Shown piece after piece: positions 14,916 through 23,053 of a stretch of 23,438 nt of DNA. Made by a program: the position numbers and the translations under genes. Positions within the stretch are counted from its first letter, which is position 1, and each line of letters opens with the position of its first letter. The DNA is from Eubacterium sp. UBA3720 (lineage in GTDB: Bacteria > Bacillota > Clostridia > Lachnospirales > Lachnospiraceae): assembly GCA_002371335.1 (NCBI GenBank), contig DFHP01000060.1, positions 17,911 through 41,348 on the forward strand. The letters are read 5' to 3'. The notes beneath the pieces were generated by a model. The model did not search any database, was not told the DNA's origin, and was given only the letters and a program-made list of their open reading frames with translations.

Positions 14916-14933
14916 AATGTAAGCGGTTACATT
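14916..14933. promoter_or_regulatory. Operator or cre site overlapping the regulator's transcription start
   Basis: AATGTAAGCGGTTACATT is an almost perfect palindrome that matches the published catabolite-response (cre) consensus WWTGNAARCGNWWWCAWW at every position. It differs from the two downstream operators by a single central base (G instead of C). It could serve autorepression by the adjacent LacI-type protein, repression by CcpA, or both. Confidence 0.78.
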
Positions 14934-14935
14934 AC

Positions 14936-15949
14936 ATGAATATTAGTGAGATTGCACATATAGCGGGGGTTTCAACCGCTACAGTTTCAAGGGTAATTAA
15001 TCATTCACCGGCCGTGAAACCGGAAACTAAAGAAAAGGTAATGCAGGTTATTGCTGAATTCGGCTATACTCCAAGCGCTATTGCCAGGAGCCTTAGCATT
15101 CAGAGTTCCCTCAATATCGGAGTCATATTTCCTGACATAGCGAATCCGTTTTTTTCCGGAGCGCTTAACGGATTATCGAAGGTCGCGGAAGAGTACCGCT
15201 ACAACGTATTTTTCTGCAATTCTGATGAGAATACGGACAAAGAGCACCGGTTCCTGGAGCAGGTGAAAGAGCAGCGGCTTGAAGGAATCATTATTTCTCC
15301 TGTGGATACAAATGACCGGAGGACGCTTAAGCTGTTGGAAGGCCTTGAGAAGGCAGGGATACCTGTGGTTCTTCTGGATCGTGATCTGAAGGATGGAAAT
15401 TTCAGCATGGTCATTGCCGAAAATGAAAAAGGTGCATTTGACGCCGTGCAGGTTCTGGTAAATGAAGGGCACAGAAAAATTGCCATTATCGAGGGAAGCC
15501 CCTCCAACCGTCCTGTTTATGAAAGAACAGAAGGATACAGAAAGGCTATGAAGGAGGCCGGGATCCCGATCAGACCTGAATATATAGTCAGAGGTAATCA
15601 GAAATCTGATCCGGCTTATGAGATGACCGGACAGCTGATGAGGCTGGACGATCCTCCTACGGCAATCTTTACCTGTAACAATATGATGACAATAGGCTGC
15701 ATACAGTATCTTACAGAGCAGGGAATTCGGATAGGAAAAGATATTTCACTGATCGGATTTGATGATATAGAGGTACTTCGGATCGTAAATTTCGGCTTGT
15801 CGGTAGTGCATCGGTCGGAAACCGAAATGGGAAAAATCGCCATGGAAATGCTGGTCCGCAGAATGAAAGATCCTGACGGAAAAAAAGAAAAGGTAGTACT
15901 TCCTACAGAGATCATACTTCGCGGTTCTGAAAAATCAGTGATCGGATAG
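14936..15949 (+). CDS. LacI-family transcriptional repressor
   Basis: A 337-residue regulator. Residues 1-50 form the LacI helix-turn-helix and hinge (MNISEIAHIAGVSTATVSRV), followed by a sugar-binding effector domain (SLNIGVIFPDIANPFFSGAL, EGIIISPVDTNDRR, VVLLDRDL, PTAIFTCNNMMTIG, SLIGFDDIEVL). It probably represses the downstream transport operon, which carries two perfect LacI-type palindromes, and itself through the similar site at its promoter; the inducer would be the imported sugar or its phosphate. The ATG is fixed by the family's N-terminus, yet there is no Shine-Dalgarno sequence: the operator occupies that place. Translation is therefore expected to be weak, keeping repressor levels low. 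Confidence 0.93.
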   Translation: MNISEIAHIAGVSTATVSRVINHSPAVKPETKEKVMQVIAEFGYTPSAIARSLSIQSSLNIGVIFPDIANPFFSGALNGLSKVAEEYRYNVFFCNSDENTDKEHRFLEQVKEQRLEGIIISPVDTNDRRTLKLLEGLEKAGIPVVLLDRDLKDGNFSMVIAENEKGAFDAVQVLVNEGHRKIAIIEGSPSNRPVYERTEGYRKAMKEAGIPIRPEYIVRGNQKSDPAYEMTGQLMRLDDPPTAIFTCNNMMTIGCIQYLTEQGIRIGKDISLIGFDDIEVLRIVNFGLSVVHRSETEMGKIAMEMLVRRMKDPDGKKEKVVLPTEIILRGSEKSVIG

Positions 15950-16020
15950 AACTAAGTTCATACAGATCTGAGAGCAGATAAGATGGATATCGGCACATAT
16001 GCCATTTGACATTAGTTCAA

Positions 16021-16150
16021 GTCTCGCTCGCGAGACCTGGCGCGGGATTCGGGTCAGCTTCAGCTGACATCTTCCAAACCGAATCCATGAGATAAACAAA
16101 TCGGCTTTGGTCCTCTCTGCAGAAATTATAAATAAGATTTCTGCAGGAGA
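16021..16150 (+). other. Cluster of three hairpins after the regulator gene
   Basis: Three inverted repeats follow one another. GTCTCG-CTCG-CGAGAC spans 16021-16036. GGATTCGG (16045-16052) pairs with CCGAATCC (16079-16086) and encloses GTCAGC-TTCA-GCTGAC (16053-16068). TCTC-TGCAGAAAT (16114-16126) pairs with ATTTCTGCA-G-GAGA (16137-16150), with one bulge. None is followed by a T run. The third may serve as a terminator for the regulator; together they could be a structured RNA or a repeat element. Confidence 0.5.
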
Positions 16151-16180
16151 CAACGCCTTTAAATACTGAATCTCAAAACA

Positions 16181-16215
16181 ATATTTTTTTGAAAAAAATG
16201 TAACCGGTTACATAT
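16181..16215 (+). promoter_or_regulatory. Promoter-operator module 1 of the sugar operon
   Basis: ATATTTTTTTG followed by the perfect 16-bp palindrome ATGTAACCGGTTACAT (16198-16213). TTGAAA at 16189-16194 could be a -35, with a poor -10 overlapping the palindrome's 3' end (CATATG/ATATGG), so a bound repressor would block polymerase. The operator is convincing; the exact promoter elements are not. Confidence 0.68.
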
Positions 16216-16303
16216 GGATATCATAGAATTTCTAAGAGGCAGGATTTTATAGAAAACCTGACAAACAGGCCGGCAAAGTACAGGCCTGAGAGATATATAA
16301 AGT

Positions 16304-16339
16304 ATATTTTTTTGCAAAACTATGTAACCGGTTACATAT
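16304..16339 (+). promoter_or_regulatory. Promoter-operator module 2 of the sugar operon
   Basis: A near copy of module 1: ATATTTTTTTG, then TATGTAACCGGTTACATA, an 18-bp perfect palindrome (16321-16338). TTGCAA at 16312-16317 is a possible -35. The two palindromes are 124 bp apart centre to centre, about twelve helical turns, a spacing that would allow a repression loop. Confidence 0.7.
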
Positions 16340-16492
16340 CTATTTTAACCATACAATAAACAGATAGCCCGGCTTTAAGAAAACCGGATATTCATCCGCT
16401 CAAACGGGAAAGGAGGATCGATCCGCTTATACATTCAGAAACATTCAGAAAGAAAGTATACAGAAAACCCGCACACAAATAACCATATGATC

Positions 16493-16536
16493 TCAGAGAA
16501 TCAGAGAATCAGAGGATCAGAGGATCAGAGGATCAG
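16493..16536. repeat. 8-bp tandem repeat upstream of the SIS isomerase gene
   Basis: Five units of TCAGAGAA/TCAGAGGA run from 16493 to 16532, plus a partial sixth, ending 26 bases before the ATG. It is a simple-sequence tract in the untranslated leader; copy-number change could alter the distance from promoter to gene without shifting a reading frame. Confidence 0.9.
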
Positions 16537-16562
16537 CGACCGGAGAGAAAGGAACTTTAGCT

Positions 16563-17135
16563 ATGGATCTGAAGAGACGATACGAGGAGTATGTGCAAAT
16601 TGTTCTGACAGAACACGAGAAGGTTTTCCACGCTCAGGATACAGATGAGCTGGAAAAGATGCTTAAAGTCATTATGGCGGCAAAAAGAATTTTTGTCACA
16701 GGCGCGGGCAGAGAGGGGATCGCGGCCAGAAGTTTTGCCATGAGACTGATGCATCTGGGCTTTGAGGTGCACTGGATCTGGGATGATACAACGCCCGGAA
16801 TGAAAGAAGGCGACTTGTTTTTGCTGGTAAATGGCTCGGGAAAAATAGGGCACATTGATTATCTGGCGGAAGCAGGAAGTAAGACCGGAGCTGCGATAGC
16901 AATGATCACAGGCGCGCCCCGCGAAAAGACTCCCGGGGAGGCTGACTGTACCCTGTTTGTTCCGGCATGTGTGTATAAAGGAACGGATGAGCGGGCGGTC
17001 CCGTCAGTACAACCAATGGGCAATCTGTTTGAGCAGCACCTTTTCCTTCTTTTCGATGTGATGGTGATGCTGCTTCGGGAAGAGATGGACCTTACATATG
17101 AAGAGATGGAGAACCGTCACAGAAATATTGAATAA
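16563..17135 (+). CDS. SIS-domain sugar-phosphate isomerase, HxlB (6-phospho-3-hexuloisomerase)-like
   Basis: A 190-residue soluble protein, the usual length of 6-phospho-3-hexuloisomerases. The SIS fold shows as KRIFVTGAGREGIAARSFAM, with the phosphate-binding loop GAGREG at 47-52, then RLMHLGFEVHWIWDDTTPGM, KEGDLFLLVNGSGKIGH (residues 81-97) and a late helix with GNLFEQHLFLLFD. The closest known family interconverts 3-hexulose 6-phosphate and fructose 6-phosphate. Its usual partner HxlA is absent here, and the gene instead heads a sugar import operon, so a different ketose phosphate is likely. The ribosome site AAAGGA lies nine bases before the ATG. Family assignment is firm; substrate unknown. 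Confidence 0.85.
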   Translation: MDLKRRYEEYVQIVLTEHEKVFHAQDTDELEKMLKVIMAAKRIFVTGAGREGIAARSFAMRLMHLGFEVHWIWDDTTPGMKEGDLFLLVNGSGKIGHIDYLAEAGSKTGAAIAMITGAPREKTPGEADCTLFVPACVYKGTDERAVPSVQPMGNLFEQHLFLLFDVMVMLLREEMDLTYEEMENRHRNIE

Positions 17136-17228
17136 AAAGACGGCATGATAAATACCGGAAGAATAAGTGCAAACCATTATAAGAGAGAAGTAATCAATGC
17201 CGCACCTTAGGAGTGGCGCAGAAAAAGG

Positions 17229-17277
17229 TTTCAAAAAGTGATTATCTTTTGAAATAGACCGCAGCCAGCATGCGGTC
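17229..17277 (+). promoter_or_regulatory. Two intercistronic hairpins before the binding-protein gene
   Basis: TTTCAAAA (17229-17236) pairs with TTTTGAAA (17247-17254), and GACCGC (17257-17262) with GCGGTC (17272-17277). They lie in the 171-base gap between the isomerase and the binding protein. Such structures often mark RNA processing or stabilise the downstream message; no T run follows. Confidence 0.5.
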
Positions 17278-17306
17278 AAAGACTTGCAAAAAAGGAGGAC
17301 AAAACT

Positions 17307-18383
17307 ATGAAGAGGAAGATTTTCACCACAGTAATTGCAGCAGCGTTGGCTGTGACTATGCTTGCGGGCTGCCAAGGAGGCTCCGCTGGGGGCTCTGCCG
17401 GAGGCACGTCCGGATCTGCAAACGCCTCATCCGGAGGCGGAGCGAAAACCACAGATGGTGACGCATATAAGATCTGTGTTGTGGTAAAAGGCAATACAAA
17501 CGGATGGTTCATCCGTATGAACGAGGGTATTGAAAAGTGGGCTGACGAAACCGGAATAGAAGCGTGGATGACCGGCCCAACGGATACGGACTCGGCGCAG
17601 CAGATCCAGATCATTCAGGACGTGATCAATCAGGATATCGACGCTTTGTGCGTAGTCCCGGTCGATCCGGCTGCCTGTGAACCTATCCTGCAGGAAGCCA
17701 AAAACAAAGGTATCACCGTAATCTGCCACGAAGGTTCTACGGTTCAGAATTGCGATTATGATATAGAAGCCTTCAACAATGCAGGATACGGTGCGTTTAT
17801 CATGGACAACCTGGCTGAGCTTATGGGAGAGCAGGGGACCTATACTACCATGGTAGGCTTCCTTACGACCGCTTCGCACAACGAATGGGCAGACGGTGCG
17901 GTAGCGCAGCAGGAAGCAGAGTATCCTGACATGAATCTTCTGGAAGAGCTTCCCCGTGTAGAGTCGGAAAACAATACCGAGACTGCATACGAGAAAGCAA
18001 AAGAAGTACTGAAGAAATATCCGGAGGTGACCGGATTTACAGGTTCCAGCTCCGACGACACTCCCGGAATTGCCCGCGCCATCAACGAGCTTGGCCTTTC
18101 AGACAGGGTCCATGTGGTCGGTACGGGTATGCCGAACGAGTGCAGAGAGCTGCTTAAGAATGGTTCGCTTACATGTATCACATTGTGGGATCCTGCGGAT
18201 GCGGGCTACGCCATGTGCGAACTGGCCCGTCAGGTCCTTGACGGGGAAGAAATCGGTAACGGAACCGATCTGGGACTTCCGGCCTATGAGGATATGCTCG
18301 TTGACGAGGATAATCCAAGGCTGTTAATGGGCAACGGATTCATATCCATAACTGCCGAGAATGTCGACGAATACAATTTCTGA
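17307..18383 (+). CDS. Sugar ABC transporter substrate-binding lipoprotein (LsrB/RhaS-like)
   Basis: A 358-residue lipoprotein: signal MKRKIFTTVIAAALAVTMLA, lipobox MLAGC with Cys22, a Gly/Ser-rich linker, then a type 1 binding fold (YKICVVVKGNTNGWFIRMNE, QIIQDVINQDIDALCVVPVD, VICHEGSTVQNCDYDIEAFN, GFTGSSSDDTPGIARAINEL, CITLWDPADAGYAMCELARQ). The pattern is closer to the autoinducer-2/rhamnose binding proteins than to ribose-binding protein, consistent with the two permease genes that follow. The strong ribosome site AAAAGGAGG precedes the ATG. A GC-rich hairpin follows the gene, an arrangement that usually keeps the binding protein in excess over the membrane parts. The ligand cannot be read from the sequence. 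Confidence 0.9.
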   Translation: MKRKIFTTVIAAALAVTMLAGCQGGSAGGSAGGTSGSANASSGGGAKTTDGDAYKICVVVKGNTNGWFIRMNEGIEKWADETGIEAWMTGPTDTDSAQQIQIIQDVINQDIDALCVVPVDPAACEPILQEAKNKGITVICHEGSTVQNCDYDIEAFNNAGYGAFIMDNLAELMGEQGTYTTMVGFLTTASHNEWADGAVAQQEAEYPDMNLLEELPRVESENNTETAYEKAKEVLKKYPEVTGFTGSSSDDTPGIARAINELGLSDRVHVVGTGMPNECRELLKNGSLTCITLWDPADAGYAMCELARQVLDGEEIGNGTDLGLPAYEDMLVDEDNPRLLMGNGFISITAENVDEYNF

Positions 18384-18441
18384 TAACAGATTGCTGCAAA
18401 CACAAACAGGATCATATAAACAAAAATATAAATTCAAATCC

Positions 18442-18472
18442 GGGGGATGGAAATGCTGGTTCCGATCCCCCC
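18442..18472 (+). terminator. Intercistronic hairpin, partial terminator or 3' stabiliser
   Basis: GGGGGAT-GGAA pairs with TTCC-G-ATCCCCC around a short loop, one bulged base, followed by CTTCTG rather than a full T run. It lies between the binding-protein and ATPase genes and probably lets only part of the transcripts continue, or protects the upstream message. Confidence 0.65.
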
Positions 18473-18515
18473 TTCTGTAAAAACTATAGTGTCTTTGTAA
18501 TCTGGAGGAACAAAC

Positions 18516-20009
18516 GTGTCAGACAACATTATAAAAATCAAAGGCGTAAAGAAATACTTTGGCGGCGTAAAAGCGCTGGACGGCGTTGACCTTGAGATCA
18601 AAAAAGGGGAAATACACTGCCTTGCCGGAGAGAATGGATGTGGAAAATCCACGATCATCAACGTGATTTCGGGATTCTATACTCCGGACGCCGGAACGAT
18701 AGAGATCGACGGCAAAACATATACGAAGCTTACAACGCAGCAGGCGATCGATGAGGGAATACAGGTCATCTATCAGGATCTTTCTGTATTTCCGAATCTT
18801 ACAGTCAGAGAAAACCTTGCGATAAACATGGAAGTAGCCAACGGAAAGAAATTTGTCAGCAGGAAACGGTACAACGAGATCGCTCTGCAGGCGCTTTCAA
18901 AAATTGATTTCAAAGTAGATCTCGACGAGAATGTGGAAAACCTGACGGTTGCCGATAAACAGCTGGTGGCGATCAGCAGGGCGCTGCTGAATAATGCAAA
19001 GCTGATCATCATGGATGAGCCTACCACGGCGATCACCCAGAAAGAGGTAAAGAATCTTTTCAAGGTGATCCGGGATCTTCAAAAACAGGGAATTGCAGTG
19101 CTGTTCGTTTCTCATAAACTCGATGAAGTGTTTGAGATCGCACAGCAGTTCACCATATTCCGGAGCGGAAAAAATGTATTTTCAGGGCCCACAAGTGAGC
19201 TGGATGAGAAAAAGTTCGTCTACTACATGACCGGGCGTGAGATCAACGCAGAGCCGTTTGTCTATGAGGAAAAGGCAGGGGCAAAAACAGTGCTGGAAGT
19301 CCGTCATCTGACGCTGACAAATGGATTTGCCGACTGCTCTTTTTCCCTGAAGGAAGGTGAAATACTGGGAATCACAGGCCTCCTGGGATCGGGAAGAACG
19401 GAGCTGGCCGAGACTGTTTTCGGACGTCATCAGCCCGATTCCGGAGAAATATATATAGATGGAGAAAAAGTAACATTTCATTCCGTGCAGGATGCGATCG
19501 ATAAAGGCGTTGGTTATGTCCCGGCAGAGAGAAATATCCAGAGCCTGTTCATGGACCAGTCTATTGCAAACAATATTTCCATCACCAGATGGAGGGATCA
19601 TGCAGGGCGTTTTGGGTTCATGAAGGAAAAATCGGTGGAAGATTCGGTCAACCACTGGGTCCGGGAACTGTCCATTAAAGTGGGAAATATTGAGGATACC
19701 ATGAGGACTCTTTCGGGCGGAAACGCTCAGAAATGTGTCCTTGCGAAATGGCTCTCGCTGGATCTTAAGATCCTTATACTGAACGGTCCGACGGTCGGAG
19801 TGGACATCGGTGCCAAATATGATATTTACAAGCTGACCAAAAAGCTGGCGGCAGAGGGACTTGCGGTGATCATTATTTCTGATGATATCCGTGAGATCCT
19901 GTCAAACTGTAATCGCGTGCTTGTTATGCGCCAGGGACGTCTGGTGGAGGAGCGGCAGACAGCGGGACTTGATGAAGCATCCCTGTCGGCGCTCGCTATT
20001 GAGTATTAA
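18516..20009 (+). CDS. Sugar ABC importer ATPase, two nucleotide-binding domains
   Basis: A 497-residue RbsA/MglA-type protein with two ABC domains. Domain 1 has Walker A GENGCGKST (38-46), the degenerate signature LTVADKQLVAISRAL usual in this family, and Walker B LIIMDEPTTAI. Domain 2 has the family's altered Walker A GLLGSGRTEL and a good signature LSGGNAQKCVLAKW, but its Walker B region reads ILILNGPTVGVDIGAK, so the Asp and catalytic Glu of DEPT are Asn and Gly. Hydrolysis is thus probably confined to one site; related sugar importers of the two-permease type share this change as far as I recall. The start is GTG, six bases after GGAGGAA. It energises the two permeases that follow. Confidence 0.92.
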   Translation: MSDNIIKIKGVKKYFGGVKALDGVDLEIKKGEIHCLAGENGCGKSTIINVISGFYTPDAGTIEIDGKTYTKLTTQQAIDEGIQVIYQDLSVFPNLTVRENLAINMEVANGKKFVSRKRYNEIALQALSKIDFKVDLDENVENLTVADKQLVAISRALLNNAKLIIMDEPTTAITQKEVKNLFKVIRDLQKQGIAVLFVSHKLDEVFEIAQQFTIFRSGKNVFSGPTSELDEKKFVYYMTGREINAEPFVYEEKAGAKTVLEVRHLTLTNGFADCSFSLKEGEILGITGLLGSGRTELAETVFGRHQPDSGEIYIDGEKVTFHSVQDAIDKGVGYVPAERNIQSLFMDQSIANNISITRWRDHAGRFGFMKEKSVEDSVNHWVRELSIKVGNIEDTMRTLSGGNAQKCVLAKWLSLDLKILILNGPTVGVDIGAKYDIYKLTKKLAAEGLAVIIISDDIREILSNCNRVLVMRQGRLVEERQTAGLDEASLSALAIEY

Positions 20010-20021
20010 GGGGGGTTAGCT

Positions 20022-21038
20022 ATGAATATCAAAAGATTGGCCAAAAGAAATGAATTTTACATTGCCCTGATCATTATTCTTTTCTGTCTGCTTGTGCAGA
20101 TCCGGAGCGGGCAGTTTTTCACAGGAAACAACATGGTGGATCTGATGCGTTCCGTGACGATCCCGGCCATGTTCTGCATCGGCGAGATGATGGTTTTGAT
20201 ATCCGGAGGCGTAGACAACTCATTTCCGGCGATCGCGTCATTGTCGATGTACTTTGTATGTACAAAAATGGACGGAATGTTTGAAAATCCGATCCCTTAT
20301 TTTCTGGTCGCGATGCTCCTTGGGCTCATAATGGGAGCCTTCAACGGACTGATCGTGGCGAAATTCCGCTTCCCTGCCATGATAGTGACCTTAGGCACGA
20401 GCGCGCTCTATCTGGGAATCATGCAGGGAATCCTCGGATCCAGCGAATATCCGCTGACAGCCGGCCTTTACGGGCTTGGAAAAATGAAAATAATATCCGC
20501 GGGAAACGCGGCCTCGGGACTATCCTCAGACCTGCCGGTTCATTTTATCTTCATGATCGTTATGGTGGTCGGAACGTGGTTCCTGATGAACAAAACAATG
20601 CTGGGACGATCCATCTATGCAGTCGGCGGGGACGAGGTCGCCGCGTCCAGAGCGGGCTTCAATGTGTTCAGGACCAGAATGTTTATTTTTTGCTTCTCCG
20701 GAATGCTTGCAGGCTTTATCGGAGTCTGCCGTGCATCCATGCTGCAGACGGTATCGCCGAATAACATGATCGGAATGGAAATGGACGTCATAGCGGCGTG
20801 TGTCCTGGGAGGCGTTTCCCTGATAGGCGGACGCGGAGGAATCGTAGGCGCTGTACTTGGAACCATATTGATGACCATGGTATCCAACAGCCTGATCCTT
20901 TTAGGCGTATCTACGCAGTGGTCCCGCGTATTTACAGGCGCCATCATTATCATCGGTACTGCGGTATCGGCGATCCAGGAAAAGAGAAGGCGCGGAAGAT
21001 TACTTGTTGATGTAGCTGATAAGCCGGAGGTGCAGTGA
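20022..21038 (+). CDS. Sugar ABC importer permease (first)
   Basis: A 338-residue polytopic membrane protein of the RbsC/AraH family. Recognisable stretches include MVLISGGVDNSFPAIASLSM, GAFNGLIVAKFRFPAMIVTL, the cytoplasmic coupling region LGRSIYAVGGDEVAASRAGF and ACVLGGVSLIGGRGGIVGAV. It pairs with the next gene product to form the transport channel. The ribosome site AAGGGGGG lies six bases before the ATG, 12 bases after the ATPase stop, and its own stop overlaps the next start. Confidence 0.93.
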   Translation: MNIKRLAKRNEFYIALIIILFCLLVQIRSGQFFTGNNMVDLMRSVTIPAMFCIGEMMVLISGGVDNSFPAIASLSMYFVCTKMDGMFENPIPYFLVAMLLGLIMGAFNGLIVAKFRFPAMIVTLGTSALYLGIMQGILGSSEYPLTAGLYGLGKMKIISAGNAASGLSSDLPVHFIFMIVMVVGTWFLMNKTMLGRSIYAVGGDEVAASRAGFNVFRTRMFIFCFSGMLAGFIGVCRASMLQTVSPNNMIGMEMDVIAACVLGGVSLIGGRGGIVGAVLGTILMTMVSNSLILLGVSTQWSRVFTGAIIIIGTAVSAIQEKRRRGRLLVDVADKPEVQ

Positions 21039-22048
21039 TGATGAAAGAAAAATCCTTTAACATGAAGATGTTTACAAGGGACGCTAATTTTTTCCGACTT
21101 CTGATCGTATTTGCAATTGTATTTGTGATCTGTTCGGTGCTTCAGGGGGGCAAATTCCTGAATCCCGGCAATTTTTCTTCGATGATGAATCAGTTTCCGG
21201 AATACGGCCTTCTGGCAGTGGGGGTCGGTCTGGCACTCATGATCGGAGGTATTGATCTGAGCGTTGTCTATCTGGCAAACCTCAGTTCCATAATCGGCGG
21301 AAAATTCCTGTTGTCGGTCATAAAGCCTGAGGCGTCCGAAGGGACCGTCATGCTGCTTATCTTTGCCGGCTTTCTGGTGGCAGTGCTAGTCGGTGCCGCC
21401 GGAGGAGCACTGAATGGCCTTTTGATCTCAGGACTCGGTATTCCGGCGATCCTCGCCACGCTTGGTACACAGTCGCTGTTCTGGGGATTCGGAGTCGTAC
21501 TCACGGGAGGTTCCAGCTTAAGCGGATTTCCGGTACAGCTGACATCCATGCTGAATTCTTCGATAGGCATAATACCGGTCACGGTGATAATCTTTATTGC
21601 CGCGGCGCTGATCGCCGGACTGATCGTTTCCAGGACGATGCTGGGACGTCAGCTGAAAATGTACGGAAACAATAATACTGCGACAGAGTTTACCGGTCTG
21701 AACAATCTAAAGCTTGTAGTGACCACGCATGTGATCAGCGGCATACTCGCAGGGCTTTCGGGAATCATCATGTGGGGACGTTACAGCTCTGTAAAGGCCG
21801 ACAACGGCGCCGCCTACACCATGCAGGCGATCCTTATCGCGGTCATGGGAGGAGTAAGCCCGAAGGGAGGTATCGGAAATGTACAGGGAATCGTACTCGC
21901 CGTTCTGATCATTCAGATGGTATCTTCGGTACTGAATATGTTTAACAACATCCCGACCGCATGCCGCCAGATCGTGTGGGGAGGCCTTCTGCTGATCGTT
22001 CTGATCTTTAACTATATGGTCAACGAAAACGCGAAAAAGAAACATTAA
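21038..22048 (+). CDS. Sugar ABC importer permease (second)
   Basis: A 336-residue permease of the same family, with ALMIGGIDLSVVYLANLSSI, GALNGLLISGLGIPAILATL, the coupling region LGRQLKMYGNNNTATEFTGL and AVMGGVSPKGGIGNVQGI. I start it at ATG 21038, one base overlapping the previous stop and seven bases after GGAGG; a GTG at 21035 is also possible. Two non-identical permeases with one double ATPase are typical of Lsr/Rha-type importers; ribose systems usually have a single permease gene. Confidence 0.92.
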   Translation: MMKEKSFNMKMFTRDANFFRLLIVFAIVFVICSVLQGGKFLNPGNFSSMMNQFPEYGLLAVGVGLALMIGGIDLSVVYLANLSSIIGGKFLLSVIKPEASEGTVMLLIFAGFLVAVLVGAAGGALNGLLISGLGIPAILATLGTQSLFWGFGVVLTGGSSLSGFPVQLTSMLNSSIGIIPVTVIIFIAAALIAGLIVSRTMLGRQLKMYGNNNTATEFTGLNNLKLVVTTHVISGILAGLSGIIMWGRYSSVKADNGAAYTMQAILIAVMGGVSPKGGIGNVQGIVLAVLIIQMVSSVLNMFNNIPTACRQIVWGGLLLIVLIFNYMVNENAKKKH

Positions 22049-22093
22049 GGCCCGGGAAGGTTTTGCAGACCATAAATATATGGGTGAGATCAA

Positions 22094-22732
22094 ATGAATA
22101 TATACCATGTAACAGACAAAAGATTTTGTCAATACGGATCAATAGTGAGAGGATATGATTTTGCGGAGCTGATCTGTGAAATGAAAAAGATTCATATCCC
22201 GGAAAAAATAGTATATGTGGCCAGTGATCCCCGTCTGGAAAAGCTTTCGATCTTCAGGGAATTTCAGGAAAGCTTCTACGGCGGGCTGCCGGCAGAGCTG
22301 GGATACTGTATGGGTCACAACAGGAAACTGAACGGCTTGGAGTATCACCGGAGTTCGGAAGTAAATATCGCCGTCACGGAGCATGTGGTCATGCTGGGAC
22401 GGCAGCAGGATATTGATGAAGCAGGATTTTATGACAGCTCAAAGGTGGAAATGTTTTATATACCGGAGGGCCTTGCCGTTGAATTCTATGCAACGACGCT
22501 CCATTACTGCGCATGTCATGTGAGGGAAGAAGGCTACTGCCATGCTACCTTCCTTCCGCGCGGAACAAATACTCCGCTCGATCCGGGATTTGCTCCGGTG
22601 CGAAAAGAGGATATGAGCCTGTCTGCCAGAAACAAATGGCTGATGGTCCATCCCGAAGCCGGTATCCCGGATCTCCCCGTCCGCATCAAAGGAGAAAACC
22701 TTGTGTTTTCGCCTGAAGATCTTCAGCTGTGA
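22094..22732 (+). CDS. DUF4867-type protein, probable cupin-like sugar enzyme
   Basis: A 212-residue cytoplasmic protein. The pattern FYATTLHYCACHVREEGYCH followed by ATFLPRGTNTPLD, with several His and Cys residues near one site, and the N-terminal IYHVTDKRFCQYGSIVRGYD match what I remember of DUF4867, a family of about 200 residues found beside sugar transport and kinase genes in Firmicutes. The fold is probably a cupin, which would allow metal binding and an isomerase or mutarotase role. No function is established. The ribosome site GGGTGAG precedes the ATG by six bases, and 45 bases separate it from the permease, so it belongs to the operon. Confidence 0.75.
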   Translation: MNIYHVTDKRFCQYGSIVRGYDFAELICEMKKIHIPEKIVYVASDPRLEKLSIFREFQESFYGGLPAELGYCMGHNRKLNGLEYHRSSEVNIAVTEHVVMLGRQQDIDEAGFYDSSKVEMFYIPEGLAVEFYATTLHYCACHVREEGYCHATFLPRGTNTPLDPGFAPVRKEDMSLSARNKWLMVHPEAGIPDLPVRIKGENLVFSPEDLQL

Positions 22733-22846
22733 GTATTACGCGGCGGAGAAAACCGAGTGACTGTACGAACGGCTTCAGCACAGAACAAATCAATGAAAGA
22801 CATTTTTCATGCTGTTCATCATGTAAGACAGCAGGAAAGAGTGAGC

Positions 22847-23053
22847 GCGCCACGGGATAGCGACACCGCGCCGCGGGATGGAGACAGCGCGCCGCGGGAT
22901 AGTGGCAGCGACCACGGGATAGAGACAGCGCGCCACGGGATAGAGACAGCGCCGCGGGATAGCGGCAGCACACCACAGGATAGTGACAGCGCGCCGCGGG
23001 ATAGAGACAGCGCGCCGCGGGACAGTGGCAGCACACCACAGAATAGAGACAGC
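22847..23053. repeat. 21-bp tandem repeat between the DUF4867-type gene and the kinase
   Basis: Ten units of the type GCGCCGCGGGATAGAGACAG-C start at 22847. The fourth unit has lost one base and the sixth two bases, so the total remains a multiple of three. A frame from GTG 22757 to the stop at 23059 (100 codons, SAPRDSD-like heptads) therefore stays open. It has no clear ribosome site and is probably not a gene. The array fills most of the 412-base gap; nothing else was recognised there except the kinase ribosome site. Confidence 0.92.

Noticed and set aside
16198..16338. CcpA cre sites in the two operon operators
   Set aside because: Both have C where the cre consensus needs a purine, so they fit a dedicated LacI-type operator better than cre.
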